This document shows positions 4,967-5,952 of a DNA stretch of 5,952 nucleotides, one piece after another. The notes beneath the pieces are model-generated. The model was not told the origin of the DNA and made no database searches. It was given only the letters and a program-made list of their open reading frames with translations. Every line of letters begins with the position of its first letter. Within the stretch, counting starts at the first letter, position 1. The position numbers and the translations under genes are program-made. Source of the stretch: Calditrichota bacterium. GTDB taxonomy: Bacteria; Electryoneota; RPQS01. Location: positions 1 to 5,952 of the forward strand of contig JAGVEU010000094.1 of assembly GCA_020057985.1 (NCBI GenBank), given 5' to 3'.

Positions 4967-5952
4967 CAGTTTTCATTCTTCGATTTGGGATTTTCTGCTT
5001 TCCTCCTCTTCTTCCACCATCGCTTCAGCCGCTCCCCAATTTCTGCTTCGCGTCCTTGATCCGATGGCTCGTAGAAGAGCATCTCGCGATACTTGTCCGG
5101 TAGATTCTGGCTCTCAAAGAAATGCCCGGGCAGATCATGCGGATACACATAACCTTCGCCGTAACCCTCCTTCTTCATCAGCCCTGTTACCGGATTGCGC
5201 AGATGCAGTGGCACTGCGGCTGGAAAGGACTCACTCTCCGCCGCTCCCATCGCTTTTTCAATGGCCATGTAGCTCGCATTGGATTTGGGTGAGGAAGCCA
5301 AATAGCATGTGGCCTGCGCCAGAATAATTCGCGCTTCCGGCATTCCAATTTGATGCACCGCCTGAAATGCTGCCGTTGCCAATACCAATGCAGTCGGATT
5401 GGCATTTCCGACATCCTCGCTCGCTAAAACCACAAGCCGACGCGCCATAAACAGCGGATCTTCTCCCGCTTGAAGCATCCGCGCTAAATAATAGATCGCC
5501 GCATCAGGATCAGAAGCGCGCACCGACTTGATGAAAGCGGAAATTGTATCATAGTGCGCATCACCCTTCTTGTCATAGAGCGGCAACCGCTTGAGTACAC
5601 CCTTCTCAATCAACGCATGATCTATGACAATCTTCTCCCCCTTTGCACGGGGTACTTCATCTGGTTTCTCCCCCCTTGTAAGGGGTGGCTCAGCGGCCTT
5701 CTCCCCCCTTGTAAGGGGGGACGCAAGGGGGGTTCTTGGCGCAATATTCACCGCCAATTCCAGTGCATTATACAACGCTCGTGCATCGCCACCTGAAAGC
5801 GCAAGCAGTGCGGATTCGCCTTCCGGCGTGATCTCAACAGACACCGTCTTGAGCTTCACATCCGCTTGCAGCGCACGATGCAGAAGTAACCGCAAATGCT
5901 CAGCGATGAGTGGTTGAAACCGCAACACCCGTGCGCGGGATAAGAGTGGAGC
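4966..5952 (-). CDS. rarA: RarA/MgsA-type AAA+ ATPase, replication-associated recombination protein A (5'-truncated)
   Basis: The window holds 328 C-terminal residues. RarA (MgsA; WRNIP1/Mgs1 homologue) is a tetrameric AAA+ ATPase that acts at stalled replication forks in the cytoplasm. The frame is open to the right edge and begins APLLSRARVL, the arginine-finger segment, so the Walker A and B part (roughly 150 residues) lies outside; the GTG at 5926-5928 is internal, not the start. Numbering from the edge: SRAR 5-8, sensor-2 GDAR 55-58, lid helix to about 70, then the C-terminal oligomerisation domain with HYDTISAFIKSVRASDPDAA (133-152), DPLFMARRLVVLASEDVGNA (165-184), YLASSPKSNASY (217-228), VPLHLRNPVTGLMKKEGYG (247-265) and YEPSDQGREAEIGERL (294-309). 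Residues about 72-107 are an in-frame repeat insertion (PLTRGEK units), and the last ten (AENPKSKNEN) coincide with an A-rich repeat. Catalytic and assembly landmarks are otherwise intact, so the gene is probably functional. It converges on the secreted-protein gene. Confidence 0.95.
   Translation of the reverse strand, partial: APLLSRARVLRFQPLIAEHLRLLLHRALQADVKLKTVSVEITPEGESALLALSGGDARALYNALELAVNIAPRTPLASPLTRGEKAAEPPLTRGEKPDEVPRAKGEKIVIDHALIEKGVLKRLPLYDKKGDAHYDTISAFIKSVRASDPDAAIYYLARMLQAGEDPLFMARRLVVLASEDVGNANPTALVLATAAFQAVHQIGMPEARIILAQATCYLASSPKSNASYMAIEKAMGAAESESFPAAVPLHLRNPVTGLMKKEGYGEGYVYPHDLPGHFFESQNLPDKYREMLFYEPSDQGREAEIGERLKRWWKKRRKAENPKSKNEN
5620..5735 (-). repeat. 33-nt palindromic tandem array inserted in frame in rarA
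   Basis: Three imperfect 33-nt units occupy 5686-5718, 5653-5685 and 5620-5652 (- strand order). The first 20 bases of units 1 and 2 are identical, and unit 3 matches 18 of the first 21. Each is built around CCCCTT-AC-AAGGGG; in unit 1 the arms extend to 8 bp (5703-5720), and a further partial copy (CCCCCCTTGCG) lies at about 5722-5732. Translation gives PLTRGEKAAEP, PLTRGEKPDEV and PRAKGEKIVID. The first two units and most of the third fall in a loop; IVID at the end of unit 3 is native RarA sequence. Confidence 0.9.

Larger units (their letters stand above)
4857..4984. repeat. A-rich inverted repeat; right arm overlaps the rarA 3' end
   Basis: Bases 4857-4881 (starting ATCGAAAAATGAAAACTGAA) match the reverse complement of 4960-4984 at 23 of 25 positions. 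The right arm includes the rarA stop codon (4966-4968) and its last codons. This pair interleaves with the 13-bp pair (left, left, right, right), so both cannot be nested stems of one hairpin; inverted copies of dispersed repeats explain the order better than one RNA structure. Confidence 0.65.

Noticed and set aside
4815..4984. Pseudoknotted RNA formed by the two interleaved inverted repeats
   Set aside because: The right arm lies in the rarA coding end and A-rich pairing is weak; independent repeat copies explain it more simply.
4805..5059. 84-residue + strand open frame between the convergent genes
   Set aside because: It consists of repeat sequence and the antisense of rarA; the peptide is Lys/Arg-rich low complexity with no ribosome site of note.
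5620..5735. CRISPR-like regular repeat (33-nt period)
   Set aside because: There are only three degenerate units with no unique spacers, and the array is translated in the rarA frame.
5926..5928. GTG as start of the - strand gene
   Set aside because: Upstream codons to the window edge read APLLSRAR, the conserved arginine-finger segment of RarA, so the gene continues outside.

Overview
The window shows three protein-coding genes and two repeat-rich intergenic stretches. No RNA gene or CRISPR array was seen. Base composition is moderate (about half G+C). The organism is probably a bacterium of the FCB assemblage or a related candidate phylum (Zixibacteria-, Electryoneota- or KSB1-like). I base this on the large Cys-rich secreted protein with PPC-like beta-sandwich repeats and a fibronectin-like end, and on the many short dispersed-looking repeats. 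This placement is an inference and could be wrong.

Layout: (1) Bases 2-1273, + strand, hold the C-terminal part of a soluble sensor histidine kinase (end of GAF, PAS, HisKA, HATPase_c), cut by the left edge. (2) Bases 1274-1559 are intergenic. They hold two hairpins directly after the kinase stop, the second a perfect 14-bp stem that may be a terminator, then a leader for the next gene. (3) Bases 1560-4712, + strand, encode a complete 1050-residue secreted protein: signal peptide, Ser/Pro-rich linker, three PPC-like modules, three copies of an approximately 158-residue Cys-rich module marked by NGGC and DTDW motifs, and a fibronectin-III-like end. (4) Bases 4713-4965 lie between convergent genes and are a mosaic of hairpins and inverted repeats, including a 13-bp perfect inverted repeat and a candidate terminator whose T-run touches the stop of the opposing gene. 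(5) Bases 4966-5952, - strand, encode the C-terminal three quarters of a RarA/MgsA-type AAA+ ATPase (replication-associated recombination protein A), cut by the right edge.

The three genes show no common pathway. The kinase and the secreted protein share a strand but are separated by a strong hairpin, and rarA is convergent. What links the window is repeat invasion of coding sequence. RarA carries an in-frame 33-nt tandem array built on a CCCCTT-AC-AAGGGG palindrome between its AAA+ lid and its C-terminal domain. Its last residues are encoded by an A-rich sequence that has an inverted partner in the intergenic region. The secreted protein carries a 14-nt tandem duplication in its linker. This resembles in principle the palindromic elements known inside Rickettsia genes and is the most interesting aspect of the window.
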